Source: Streptomyces bacillaris
GTDB taxonomy: Bacteria; Actinomycetota; Actinomycetes; Streptomycetales; Streptomycetaceae
Length of the DNA: 64,000 nucleotides
Assembly (NCBI RefSeq): GCF_003268675.1
Contig: NZ_CP029378.1
Coordinates: 4,216,001 to 4,280,000, forward strand
Direction of reading: 5' to 3'
Shown in pieces: positions 25,678 through 34,177 of the stretch (position 1 is the first letter of the stretch; every line of letters begins with the position of its first letter). Under the pieces are notes generated by a model. The model did not search any database and was not told the origin of the DNA. It saw nothing but the letters and a program-made list of their open reading frames with translations. The position numbers and the translations under genes are program-made.

Positions 25678-25977
25678 CAGGACACCTCCCGGCCGCCGGA
25701 CGATCCGGCGCGACCGCCGGTCTGTCCGTACAGAGTTCGTCTCCTGCACGGTACCCATGACGCGGCTTCAGCGTGAGACGAGCTGCAAGGACCGTCGGGG
25801 CCGCGGCCCGTGTACCGCTGTCCCGTCCTGAACGGCGAGTCCGAGACCGGAGGCACTTCTGTCCGCCATCAGTGCCCAGACGGCCATCAGGCATTGATTC
25901 CGAAGCCGCCGGTGCCGAACGACAGCGGATCATGGGGATGAGGAACTTTCCACGTCGCGCACCGCCGGAGGCAGCCA
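25678..25977. promoter_or_regulatory. Divergent promoter region, duplicated near 1664-1871
   Basis: 300 bases between the XRE and oxidoreductase genes. The segment beginning gaccgccggtctgtccgtac (about 25712) is repeated almost identically at about 1669, next to the decayed oxidoreductase copy. It includes a short palindrome GACCGCCGGTC. It is a likely binding site for the XRE regulator. Confidence 0.55.
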
Positions 25978-26820
25978 GTGATCACCGTGACCGTCCTCCA
26001 CCCTGGAACCATGGGCGCGGCGATCACCGCCGAGCTCGTCGCCGGCGGCCATGAGGCACTGTCGGTGACCAAGGGCCGCAGTGAGAACACCTGGCTCCGC
26101 GGGAGGGAAGCCGGTGCCACGGCGTACGACTCGCTCGCGGAAGCGCTGTCCCGAAGCGCGGTCGTTCTCTCGGTGTGCCCACCACAGGCGGCGGAGGACG
26201 TTGCGGCGGCGGTGGCCGCGCACGGCTTCGCGGGGGTGTACGCCGATGTGAACGCCATCAGCCCTCAACGCGTACGGCGCATCGCCGACGAGATCCGCCC
26301 CGGCTCCGCAGTTGTCGACGGTGCCGTTTTCGGTCAGCCGCCGGGTGAGGGGCGTGCCACACGGCTCTATCTCGCAGGGGCCGACTCTCCCGTCGAGCTG
26401 GTGGCGTCGCTGTTCACGGACTCTGCGCTGCAGGTGTGCCGGGTCGGGGACACACCCGGTTCCGCTTCCGCGCTGAAGATGGCCTTTGCCAGCTACCAGA
26501 AGGCCGCTCGCACCCTCGCCGGCATCGCTCACGCGCTCGCCGACGCCCATGGAGTCGGTGATCAGCTCACGGCCGAAGCCGAGATCATGATCTCCGCGAT
26601 TCTCTCCGATCCGGAGTACCTGCCGAGTGTTGCAGCCCGAGCCTGGCGCTGGGCGCCCGAGATGGAAGAGGTCGCCGATACTCTCCGCGCGGCTGATCTG
26701 CCCACGGACATGGCCGAAGCCACGGCTCGGGTGCTCGCCTGCTGGGAGCAGGACAAGGACCAGTTCGACCTGCCGGTCGTGCACACCCTCTCCCAGCTCC
26801 GGTCAGAGAAGAGCCGTTGA
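25978..26820 (+). CDS. NAD(P)-dependent oxidoreductase with DUF1932 domain
   Basis: A 280-residue enzyme of the beta-hydroxyacid/6-phosphogluconate dehydrogenase type. The N-terminal Rossmann domain begins VITVTVLHPGTMGAAI and continues VVLSVCPPQAAEDVA and GVYADVNAISPQ. The C-terminal DUF1932-like helical domain includes ASALKMAFASYQKAARTLAG with the conserved Lys. The substrate is unknown. GTG 25978 has GGAGG eight bases upstream. It is divergent from the XRE regulator and tail-to-tail with the relaxase gene. A decayed duplicate lies at 1872-2557. Confidence 0.85.
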   Translation: MITVTVLHPGTMGAAITAELVAGGHEALSVTKGRSENTWLRGREAGATAYDSLAEALSRSAVVLSVCPPQAAEDVAAAVAAHGFAGVYADVNAISPQRVRRIADEIRPGSAVVDGAVFGQPPGEGRATRLYLAGADSPVELVASLFTDSALQVCRVGDTPGSASALKMAFASYQKAARTLAGIAHALADAHGVGDQLTAEAEIMISAILSDPEYLPSVAARAWRWAPEMEEVADTLRAADLPTDMAEATARVLACWEQDKDQFDLPVVHTLSQLRSEKSR

Positions 26821-26852
26821 TTCGTTCACGCTGAGGGGTAGCCGCTGGACGA

Positions 26853-28556
26853 TCACCTCCGCCGAGGGCGAGACGCGGGAATGGTGGGTGGGACCGTCGC
26901 CGCAGGTTCGGGCGAGGGCACGTGGCGTAGTCCGGTGCTGCGAGCTTGTGCCGCCAGAGCTCGTCGACTGGGAGCCGGCCTCTGCGAGAGCCGATGTACG
27001 CGCCAGGTGAGGGTGCGTGCCGGGGAGCGTGCGTCGTCGAGGGCTCGTTCGTCTGCTGCCTGCTGCAGCAGGCGTTTGGGGTCGTGGCCCGCTGTCTCTG
27101 CTTGGGCCACTGCGGTGGTCAGCGCCTGCGAGGCAGAGTCGGCGAGGATCTGGTCGGCGTGCGCCGGGGCGGCCTGGCGGATGAGCCGGACGTATCGGTC
27201 CGCAAGGTTCTGGGACGGTCGGAGTTGGCCGAGGACCAGTAGGGGCGTGGCTGCCATGTGGTCGTAGGCGGCCTGGAGGTGGAGCAGGCTCTTGTGAGCT
27301 GAGGCCACCTGTTGCTCGTGCTCTCGTCGGTCGTGCCAGCGTGCGGCGGCGATGACGGCGAGGAGTGCAGCGTCGAGGAACATAGCCAAGGCGGCTCCGT
27401 CCTTCGGTGCCGGCTCGCGAAGCATCGCCTTGACCGCGCCGCGTAGGGCACGAGCGTGGTGGTGCTCGGCGCGGACGCGCGACCGGGTCGCGCGCTCGAA
27501 AGCTGAGGCCGCTGAGCGGAGTTCGGTACGAATGTCCGGCGGTGCGGTGAGAGCTACGGCGTCGAGCGCTTCACCGAAGGCGGCCAGGTGGGCCTGGGCG
27601 GCTTCGGCGTCCGGCTGGTCGAGATGGTGGGGGATGCGCTCGGTGGCTGCGGTGGCTTGATGCCATGGGTGCGGCCTGAGAGGCTCCTCGGCGGCGGACG
27701 CTGGGACCTCTGCTGCGGCGAGACGGCTCTGGATCTTCGGGAGGGAGAGATCCGGCGCCAGCGTGGAGCCGGAGAACCACACCGGTTCTGCTTTGGCGTT
27801 CCGGTCGTTCTCCAGAGCGACCTTGTAGCCGCGTGGTTCTCCCGAGGGGAAGTGCAGGACCTCGACGAGAACCCCCTTGGAGTGGGTGAGCAGACCGAGG
27901 AACTCCTCGGTATCTGTGGCGGCAGCCGCCGCTGTGCGGACCACGGTGCGCAGGCGTTCGCGGGCAGCCTTGGCCTGGCCGTTCCGCAGGGCCTTCTCCT
28001 GTTCGGCGCGATGGGGCCGTTTCGCGGAGGTGCGGTCACCGCGGATGACCCGTTGCAGCCCGTATTCCTTCTCGATGGCTGCGAGTTCGCGGTCAGCGGT
28101 GAGGTAGTCGTTCCAGTGACGTGCTGAGCGGAGGTCACCTCGGACCTTTGTGGCGGCGATGTGGATGTGATCGGGGGCGTGGCGCACGGCGATCCAGCGG
28201 CAGCCGTCCGGGTCGTCCGTCGGTGCGATGCCGGCGGCCGCGACGACGCGACGGGCGATGTCCGCCCACTCGCCGTCGTCGAGGAGGCGGTCGCCGGGTG
28301 CCGCACGTAGGGAGCAGTGCCACACGTGCTGCTTCGGGGCGCGGCCCAGTCGATCAGCTTGCTTGACGCGCAGATCGAGGTCGTCGACGAGCTGCTTCCT
28401 GGCCGCCGTGATGTCGTCGGCGCGGCCGGGGTCGGGGGCATAGCCGTCCCAGGAGGCGACGAGGTGGGGATCGATGTGCTCGTTGGCGCGGCCTGGTCCG
28501 TAGAGGTAGCGGATGAGGCCGGCCGTGCTCTTGCCGCTGCTGATCTTGGCGATCAT
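26853..28556 (-). CDS. Relaxase (MobA/VirD2 type)
   Basis: A 567-residue DNA transesterase expected to nick oriT and pilot the strand in conjugative transfer. The N-terminal relaxase domain has MIAKISSGKSTAGLIRYLYG (Tyr17 and Tyr19 are candidate nucleophiles), QHVWHCSLRAAPGD and the metal site RHAPDHIHIAATK (125-137). The C-terminal half is helical and charged. The start overlaps the MobC-like stop (ATGA). Relaxase-based mobilization contrasts with the TraB double-strand transfer usual in Streptomyces elements. The gene is complete. Confidence 0.88.
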   Translation of the reverse strand: MIAKISSGKSTAGLIRYLYGPGRANEHIDPHLVASWDGYAPDPGRADDITAARKQLVDDLDLRVKQADRLGRAPKQHVWHCSLRAAPGDRLLDDGEWADIARRVVAAAGIAPTDDPDGCRWIAVRHAPDHIHIAATKVRGDLRSARHWNDYLTADRELAAIEKEYGLQRVIRGDRTSAKRPHRAEQEKALRNGQAKAARERLRTVVRTAAAAATDTEEFLGLLTHSKGVLVEVLHFPSGEPRGYKVALENDRNAKAEPVWFSGSTLAPDLSLPKIQSRLAAAEVPASAAEEPLRPHPWHQATAATERIPHHLDQPDAEAAQAHLAAFGEALDAVALTAPPDIRTELRSAASAFERATRSRVRAEHHHARALRGAVKAMLREPAPKDGAALAMFLDAALLAVIAAARWHDRREHEQQVASAHKSLLHLQAAYDHMAATPLLVLGQLRPSQNLADRYVRLIRQAAPAHADQILADSASQALTTAVAQAETAGHDPKRLLQQAADERALDDARSPARTLTWRVHRLSQRPAPSRRALAAQARSTGLRHVPSPEPAATVPPTIPASRPRRR

Positions 28557-29215
28557 CGGTGGCTCTTTGTGGCGACGGCTTGGTTGGTGGCCTCCGCAAT
28601 GTGGCGGACGGCGGTGCCGACCGCGGCGAGGGTGCGTTCGGCCTGGGCCAGGGTGGTGGTGTCGCCGGAGTGAGGGAGGTCGCCGGAGTTGAGCTTCCTG
28701 GCGATCTGGTTGATGTTGTGGCCGATCTTGGCGACCTCGCCACGGAGCGTGGTGAGTTCATCGATGTAGTCGTCGAGCGGGGTGCGCTGACCGGGCAAGG
28801 CGAGGTCCCCGTCGAGGTGGGCCATGACGACGGCACCGACGTAGTGGGCGGCGGCGATGTTCAGCGAGCGGGCCTTGGCGACGATGTCCGCCTTCTCTTC
28901 GGTGCTGTAGCGGACATCGACGCGCGCGGTGCGCTGGGTCTCGTTGCGGTCGCGGCGGCGGGCGACGCGGTGGAGCGCGGCGGCTTCGGAGGCACGCGGT
29001 TGCGGCACGGCAGCGCTGGAGGTGTCGATGGGCTGATCCTGCTCGGGCGCCCCCTGGTGCCCGAGACCCTCCGCCACCCCCGGGGCGGAGGAACCTGCGT
29101 TGGACCGGCCCTTGGACGGTCCAACGCCATACCTTGCTCCGCCTGGGGCTGGGGCTGGGGTGGAGGTGAGGTGCCGAGAGGCGTGGGTGAGGGGGTGCGT
29201 GGACTGTTCGTGCAT
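28553..29215 (-). CDS. MobC-like relaxosome accessory protein
   Basis: A 220-residue protein. The C-terminal half matches mobilization proteins of the MobC type: RVDVRYSTEEKADIVAKARS, YVGAVVMAHLDGD, then LTTLRGEVAKIGHNINQIAR with the typical N-x-NQ-AR motif. The N-terminal 95 residues are low in complexity and could be shorter in reality. It should bind oriT and recruit the relaxase, which it overlaps by four bases. ATG 29215 (MHEQSTHPL) was chosen without a strong ribosome site; an internal GTG is possible. Confidence 0.8.
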   Translation of the reverse strand: MHEQSTHPLTHASRHLTSTPAPAPGGARYGVGPSKGRSNAGSSAPGVAEGLGHQGAPEQDQPIDTSSAAVPQPRASEAAALHRVARRRDRNETQRTARVDVRYSTEEKADIVAKARSLNIAAAHYVGAVVMAHLDGDLALPGQRTPLDDYIDELTTLRGEVAKIGHNINQIARKLNSGDLPHSGDTTTLAQAERTLAAVGTAVRHIAEATNQAVATKSHR

Positions 29216-29248
29216 GAGGGGCTTTCTGACCGTACGAAGGGGAAGCCG

Positions 29249-29277
29249 TGCTCGCCCCGGCGATTCCGAGGCGAGCA
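29249..29277. other. oriT candidate
   Basis: An inverted repeat TGCTCGCC (29249-29256) and its complement (29270-29277) with a 13-base spacer. It lies in the 82-base gap between the DUF2637 gene and the mob genes, the usual place of oriT beside mobC. This is inference from position and symmetry. Confidence 0.4.
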
Positions 29278-29297
29278 GTTGGTGGGAGGGTGCGGGC

Positions 29298-30095
29298 CTA
29301 CGCCGTGGTGCGGGCTTGGTCGAGCTCGGCCTGGAGGAGGTTCTTGACCTCGTCCAGGCGGGACCGCCCGATGCCGAGTCCCTTGGCGTGGACGGCCGCC
29401 TCGATGTGGCGGCGAGAGATTTGGCCGCCACGTCCCATGGGAGCCGTACGTCCGATCTCCACTGCCTGCTCGAAGGTGGCGCTCGGTCGGCCGCGACGTT
29501 TGCCACGTGGCTGGGTGGGCTGAGACACGGATACCGCAGGGGCCTTGGCCACATCGGCGTCGGGCACCGGGGCCGGTGTGGGGGTCACCCCGTCTTCGGG
29601 AGAGGTGGCTCCGTCTTTGTGCGCCTCGGGGCGGGGCATCGTTCGCGTAGGGCGCCGTTGGACTAGGAGGTAGAGGTGGACGGCTCCGGCCAGGGCGAGC
29701 GGGGCGATGGCGGAGATGGCCCCGACGGTGAGGTCGTCGAGAGCGAGTGCGCTGCGCCGGTTCTGCTGGTTGAGGCGGATGGCGTGCAGGACGTTGGCCC
29801 AGATGCTGGTGGCGGTGGCGATGCCGACCAGTGCCGAGACGTAGAGGCGGGCGGACAAGGGTGCGGTCCGTAGGACGAGCAGGGCGCCGATCCCGATAGC
29901 GATGAATCCGTCGATAACGAGCGGGAAGGCGTAGGTGAGCGTGGGATGGATGTGGCTGGCGGCGGCCATCTGACGCAGGGCGTCGTAGGAAAGCGCGAAG
30001 GCGGCCACGGCCAGCAGTGCGACGCCGGTGCGGATGGCCGGTGCCAAGGGCGGCAGCGCGGTCGACGGTCCTGCGGCGAGGGTGAGTGAAGGCAA
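29298..30095 (-). CDS. DUF2637 membrane protein
   Basis: A 265-residue protein typical of actinomycete plasmids and integrative elements. Four membrane helices occupy about 20-145 (GVALLAVAAFALSYDAL, FPLVIDGFIAIGIGALLVL, LYVSALVGIATATSIWANVL, AISAIAPLALAGAVHLYLL). A disordered Pro-rich linker and a small HTH-like C-terminal domain (SRRHIEAAVHAKGLGIGRSR) follow. The role is unknown; it is often found beside replication or transfer genes. The start is a TTG at 30095 with GGAG about 11 bases upstream. Confidence 0.8.
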   Translation of the reverse strand: MPSLTLAAGPSTALPPLAPAIRTGVALLAVAAFALSYDALRQMAAASHIHPTLTYAFPLVIDGFIAIGIGALLVLRTAPLSARLYVSALVGIATATSIWANVLHAIRLNQQNRRSALALDDLTVGAISAIAPLALAGAVHLYLLVQRRPTRTMPRPEAHKDGATSPEDGVTPTPAPVPDADVAKAPAVSVSQPTQPRGKRRGRPSATFEQAVEIGRTAPMGRGGQISRRHIEAAVHAKGLGIGRSRLDEVKNLLQAELDQARTTA

Positions 30096-30276
30096 GGGGG
30101 AGTGCTCCAGGAGGTGCGAGGTTCGGCCCAGGGGCGCGGGGACCCGTCACGACATGTCGCATGCCTGGTCAGGGCAGATGCGGGTGTGGCGGTGACGTCG
30201 AGACGACTCGTCACCGGATCTCGACCTGTCACCGCTTTGACCTGCGCGGAGACGAGTCGTGACGGGTCGTGCGGGG

Positions 30277-31503
30277 TCAGGCTTCGGGTGCGGGCTCGGG
30301 GCAGTAGCGGGCCCAGGCGTCGGCGAAGTGCCGACGGGTGTAGCCCCGAGCCTGGACGTTGCCGTGGAAGCGCTTGGGGGCAGAGCTGATGCCGTACTCG
30401 TTGAGCAGGATCTGCAGGCCCCGTGGAGTGAGGCCGTTGGCGGTGTACTCCGGCCAGGGGGTCTCGGCGTCCTGGTTGAGGATGTCCAGGAGCCGACTGG
30501 TGCGCAGCGCTGGTGGGTTGCCCTCGGAGGCGAAGGCGCGGCGGACGTCGGCCAGGAGGCGGATGCCCAGGCTGCTCCGGTCCTGGTCCTGTTCGGCCTC
30601 GTGCTTTGCCATGACCCGGCAAGCATTGCGGGCGAGGGAAGGCCACGTGCCGCCGGCGAGGTCGGCGACTGCGACCAGTGGCTGCCAGGTGTCGGCCGCC
30701 CGGTCTTCGACCGGCATGGCGGGTGTCAGTTCCATCGCGCTGGCGTGGAGTGGGCCCAGCCATGCGGCGAGTCGCTCGCGCAGGGCGTGGAGGGGCGGGG
30801 TGTCGCGGAAGGTACGGAATTCGGCGACCTTCTCGCCCGGCATGCGGCGCCGCATACGGATCACGACCGAGCGGTCCATGATCGTGTCAGGCAGGTCCCC
30901 GATCCCGGCGCGGGCTGCCATGGCGAAGGTGGGGAACTTCGACACCTCGTGGTTGGGTCCTGAGACCCGCAGGGTCGGGCGGTTGCGCTGGTGACCTGCG
31001 TTGAGCAGGCCGCGCATCTCCTCGTTCTTCTCCGCGACCTTCGCGGACCCGAAGAGTGTGTCGGCCTCGTCGACCAGCAGGGTGGGCGGGGTGTCGGTGA
31101 TCGACCGGAACACCGCGGCGGCCGAGGCGTTGACCGTGATGAGCGGATTGTGGACGCTCTCGGTGATCACGTCCAGGAGCCGCGACTTACCGCACCGTTT
31201 CGCAGGCCCCACCACCGCCAAACGCGGCGCGTGCTGCCACGCCGTCTGCAGGTGCGTCGCCGCCACCCACAATGTCACCGCCACTGATGCCTCCTCGCTC
31301 GGCATCACCACGTACCGCAGGATCTGCTCCCGCAGCGACGTGAGGACTTCTTCGCCTTCGGAGGCGGAGGCGAGGTGGTGCTGTTCGGAGGAGGGCCCGT
31401 CCTCGTCGGGACGGGGGCGGCCGGGTACGGCCACGGGCGGCCAGGCGGCTGCGCCGACGGGAAGAGATGGCGTGCTCGGGGCGGGATCGTCCATACTGGA
31501 CAT
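30277..31503 (-). CDS. DUF3631 domain ATPase, plasmid replication-type
   Basis: A 408-residue P-loop protein. Walker A is VVGPAKRCGKSRLLD and Walker B is TLLVDEADTLFGSAK, followed by FPTFAMAARAGIGDLPDTIM and RSVVIRMRRR of the DUF3631 core. A C-terminal winged-helix-like part ends the protein. Proteins of this kind are encoded on actinomycete mobile elements, probably as helicase-like replication factors. ATG 31503 follows GAGGAG; the frame starts slightly earlier. It is divergent from the XRE regulator gene at 31801 and shares its control region. Confidence 0.8.
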   Translation of the reverse strand: MSSMDDPAPSTPSLPVGAAAWPPVAVPGRPRPDEDGPSSEQHHLASASEGEEVLTSLREQILRYVVMPSEEASVAVTLWVAATHLQTAWQHAPRLAVVGPAKRCGKSRLLDVITESVHNPLITVNASAAAVFRSITDTPPTLLVDEADTLFGSAKVAEKNEEMRGLLNAGHQRNRPTLRVSGPNHEVSKFPTFAMAARAGIGDLPDTIMDRSVVIRMRRRMPGEKVAEFRTFRDTPPLHALRERLAAWLGPLHASAMELTPAMPVEDRAADTWQPLVAVADLAGGTWPSLARNACRVMAKHEAEQDQDRSSLGIRLLADVRRAFASEGNPPALRTSRLLDILNQDAETPWPEYTANGLTPRGLQILLNEYGISSAPKRFHGNVQARGYTRRHFADAWARYCPEPAPEA

Positions 31504-31592
31504 GTAGCTCCTCTGCTTGCAGGCCAATGGGACGGCAATCCCGGCTTGCAGGTCAGTCGTTCAGGGATGGGCGGCATGAGGTTTGCGCGCTG

Positions 31593-31627
31593 AGCCCCTC
31601 GGTGTTGGGTCACCGGGGGGCTTTTTG
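31593..31627 (+). terminator. Rho-independent terminator with no gene before it
   Basis: 12-base arms (31593-31604 and 31611-31622, one T·G pair) followed by TTTTTG on the plus strand. No plus-strand gene ends here. It lies between the divergent DUF3631 and XRE genes and could end a small RNA or an attenuated leader. Confidence 0.6.
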
Positions 31628-31700
31628 TGCTTTCGGGCAGGTCGAAGCGCGCGCCAGCGGACCGGTGCGGTCTGCTGGGGAGTTTCAACTGTACCACTAC

Positions 31701-31717
31701 CTATGCGTATCGCATAG
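31701..31717. promoter_or_regulatory. Palindromic operator CTATGCGTATCGCATAG
   Basis: Perfect 7-base arms around TAT, 84 bases before the XRE gene start. A likely operator for that XRE protein, controlling the switch between integrase/excisionase and replication genes. Confidence 0.6.
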
Positions 31718-31800
31718 CACTTTGCGATCGGCAGAAGCGATGCTAGCGTTATGGCATGCGCCGAAGTGGCGGTGAACGCGGAGAGCGAGAGGAGGCGGCG

Positions 31801-32286
31801 ATGTCGGATGACGAAGAGGGCTTTGAGGGGGTGCTCCTCAGCGGCGAAGAGAACGCCACTGTGCGGATCAAGCTGGAGCGGGAGAAGCGCGGCTGGAGCA
31901 CCACGACCCTGTCCGACCATATGAACGACGCGGGCTTCGACATGAACCCGTCCGCGGTTTGGCGTATCGAGAACCGCAAGCGCCGCATCAACCTCGACGA
32001 GGCCATCGGCTTCGCCGAGATCTTCGGCGTCCCGCTCAGCAACTTCGTCGGGCCGCCCAGCCTGGCGACCATGGGCCGCGCCATGGAGCTGATCGACAAC
32101 GTCGTCGCCACCTACCGGGCCTCCAACCGCGCCAACCACGAGGCACGGAGAGCCCGCGACCAGCTCGACGCCTACCTCGCCGACCACCCGGACATCCGCG
32201 AGGAAGCCGACGTGATGGTCTCCAACGCCATCGCGACCGAGCTGATCAAGATCAACGAAGAGTACGGTCCCGCTTCCGACGCGTAG
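31801..32286 (+). CDS. XRE-family regulator of the mobility module
   Basis: A 161-residue regulator. The helix-turn-helix is at about 18-72 (VRIKLEREKRGWSTTTLSDH, MNPSAVWRIENRKRRINLDE, GVPLSNFV). A long C-terminal helix follows (RANHEARRARDQLDAYLADH) that may dimerise. ATG 31801 has AGGAGG seven bases upstream; an in-frame ATG at 31756 is less likely. It is transcribed toward excisionase and integrase and divergent from DUF3631, so it is well placed to repress excision and replication through the palindrome at 31701. Confidence 0.82.
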   Translation: MSDDEEGFEGVLLSGEENATVRIKLEREKRGWSTTTLSDHMNDAGFDMNPSAVWRIENRKRRINLDEAIGFAEIFGVPLSNFVGPPSLATMGRAMELIDNVVATYRASNRANHEARRARDQLDAYLADHPDIREEADVMVSNAIATELIKINEEYGPASDA

Positions 32287-32474
32287 CGGACCGATCCAGC
32301 CGCCGCAGTGGGAACGCAAACCCCCGCTGTGGACGCATCACCCGTCCCATCCCTGAACGACACCAGGCCAGCCCAGGGTTGCCGCCCTGCCCGCCGGCCA
32401 GAACCGGAGCACCAATCTTGCGCCCTTCGGCGATACCGCACGTCCCTGCTCAGCGCACCCTCCAGTCGGAGGAG

Positions 32475-32693
32475 GTGACCACCACCGACCCCCTCCTCAC
32501 CGTGGAGCAGGCTGCCGAACGTCTCGGCACCGGCGTGCGCTTCATCCGGCGACTCGTCCAGGAGCGCCGTATCCGCTACGTCAAGCTCGGCAAGCCCGTG
32601 CGGATACCCGACAGCGCCATCGCCGCATACATCGATGAGCGCACCGTGCCGACTCTCCGCGATGAGCGTTCCCGCTACGGGAAGGCCGCCTGA
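32475..32693 (+). CDS. Excisionase-type MerR-like DNA-binding protein
   Basis: A 72-residue protein. LLTVEQAAERLGTGVRFIRR and LVQERRIRYVKLGKPVRIPD are the winged-helix signature of the HTH_17 excisionase family. Such proteins bend attachment-site DNA and bias the integrase toward excision. The stop overlaps the integrase ATG (TGATG), the classic xis-int arrangement. GTG 32475 gives the usual length, but GGAGGA lies very close to it. TTG 32418, behind GGAG, or GTG 32502 are alternatives. Confidence 0.85.
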   Translation: MTTTDPLLTVEQAAERLGTGVRFIRRLVQERRIRYVKLGKPVRIPDSAIAAYIDERTVPTLRDERSRYGKAA

Positions 32694-33829
32694 TGGCCAC
32701 CCGCAAGCCGCAGAGGCGGCGTGAATTCGGCACGGTCCGCCAACTGCCTTCGGGGCGCTGGCAGGCACGCTACTGGGCCCCGGACGGCAGCCGCCGTACC
32801 GCCCCGCAGACTTTCTCGACGCGCACGGACGCCCAGACCTGGCTCACGCTCACCCAGGCCGACATCGAGCGCAAGCACTGGGTTGATCCGGACGCCGGGG
32901 CGGTCAACTTCGCTGCCTACGCCGTCCAGTGGGTCGAGGAGCGCGGCCTCTCGGCCACCACGGAGGAGCTGTATCGCAGGCTCCTGCGGTTGCACCTGCT
33001 GCCCACGTTCGCCTCGGTGAACCTGGACGACATCACACCGCCCGGTGTGCGTACCTGGCGGGCCGAGCGGCTGGAGGCAACCGGTGCGACGACCGTCGCC
33101 AAGTCGTACCGCCTCCTCAAGGCCATCATGGAGACGGCCGCCGACGACGAGCTGATCCGCCGCAACCCCTGCCGGATCAGGGGCGCCGGCAGCGAGAGGG
33201 CGAAGGAACGCCCTACCGCCACCGTCGAACAGGTCGACGCGCTCGCGGACGCCATGGGCCCCAGGTGGCGGCTAATGGTCTACTTCGGCGCCTACGGGCC
33301 GATGCGGCCGGAGGAGCAGGCGGCACTGCGGCGGCCCGACGTCACGCTCGAACCGCTCGCGGCCAGGATCAGCGACGCCGCGCCGGAGCTGACCACAGGC
33401 CGCCGGGTCGAGGGCGACACGAAGTCGACCGCCGGACGCCGAACCGTCTTCCTCCCGGCCTTCTTGCACATCGAGGTGAAACGCCACCTGGACTGGTACG
33501 CGGAGAAGGAGCCCAACGGCCTCCTGTTCGTCGGTGAGCGGGGCGCGCCATTCCGGCGGTCCTCCTTCGGCCGCAAGTGGCGCAGGGCCCGCGCCAAGGT
33601 GGGCCTGCCGGAGGGCTTCCGCTTCTACGACCTCCGCCACACCGGCCACACCCTGTCCACCCAGTCGGGGGCCACGCTCAAGGACACGATGGTCCGCGCC
33701 GGCCAGTCCTCGGAGAAGGCGGCGCTGATCTACCAACACTCCGACGGGGAGCGGCAGCGGGAGGTGGCGGAGGGGCTGGATATGCGTGTGCGCTCCCAAC
33801 GCATGCAGGCCGCTGAGCGTGAGAGGTGA
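32693..33829 (+). CDS. Tyrosine recombinase / site-specific integrase
   Basis: A 378-residue integrase. The N-terminal arm-binding part has FGTVRQLPSGRWQARYWAPD. The SAM-like core-binding domain is at about 70-165. The catalytic domain has Arg205 in YGPMRPEEQA, box II FYDLRHTGHT (Arg315, with Tyr in place of the first His, as is common in this group) and nucleophile Tyr347 in AALIYQHS. It should recombine the 3' part of tRNA-Gly. All catalytic residues are present, so it is probably active. The integrase remnant in cassette B resembles this protein, which suggests all units share one recombinase family. Confidence 0.93.
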   Translation: MATRKPQRRREFGTVRQLPSGRWQARYWAPDGSRRTAPQTFSTRTDAQTWLTLTQADIERKHWVDPDAGAVNFAAYAVQWVEERGLSATTEELYRRLLRLHLLPTFASVNLDDITPPGVRTWRAERLEATGATTVAKSYRLLKAIMETAADDELIRRNPCRIRGAGSERAKERPTATVEQVDALADAMGPRWRLMVYFGAYGPMRPEEQAALRRPDVTLEPLAARISDAAPELTTGRRVEGDTKSTAGRRTVFLPAFLHIEVKRHLDWYAEKEPNGLLFVGERGAPFRRSSFGRKWRRARAKVGLPEGFRFYDLRHTGHTLSTQSGATLKDTMVRAGQSSEKAALIYQHSDGERQREVAEGLDMRVRSQRMQAAERER

Positions 33830-33920
33830 CGAGCGGCAGAGCATCGAGGCGGTCCCGACTGCTCGAAGTTCGGCGGACGGCTGACTGAATACGTCGTGCT
33901 CTTGCATCGCGGCAGGTGTA

Positions 33921-33954
33921 GATGGGGCGGGCCACCGCGGCGGCCCGCCCCATC
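33921..33954 (+). terminator. Terminator after the integrase
   Basis: 13-base perfect arms (gatggggcgggcc, 33921-33933 with 33942-33954) and an 8-base loop, 90 bases past the integrase stop. It probably acts in both directions. Confidence 0.7.
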
Positions 33955-33982
33955 TCAGTTTGGCGGCTTGGTGATGCGCGCT

Positions 33983-34177
33983 CTATTGGGAGAACAGTGC
34001 GCACACTCCAAGGGCCAGGGTCATCGTGGCGACAAAGGCGCCGCCCCCGGCAGTCAACGTGACTAGGGAGCTTTCCTTGGCAGCGTAGAAGATAAAGGCC
34101 GTCACAAGAGCGACCACGAGGGACAACAGCACGGCGATGACGACAAGCATCATCCGGGTCCGGAAGTTCGGCAGCAT
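33983..34177 (-). CDS. Small two-helix membrane protein
   Basis: A 64-residue protein with two membrane helices (MLVVIAVLLSLVVALVTAFI and GGGAFVATMTLALGVCALF) joined by a short polar loop. ATG 34177 has GGGGTGG about eight bases upstream; a TTG at 34198 opens the same frame. No family is recognised. It lies between the integrase terminator and the right end of element E and is probably cargo. Confidence 0.5.
   Translation of the reverse strand: MLPNFRTRMMLVVIAVLLSLVVALVTAFIFYAAKESSLVTLTAGGGAFVATMTLALGVCALFSQ

Noticed and set aside
26853..31503. Classic self-transmissible pSAM2-type AICE
   Set aside because: No TraB/FtsK-like translocase and no RepSA-type initiator are present; the transfer gene is a relaxase.
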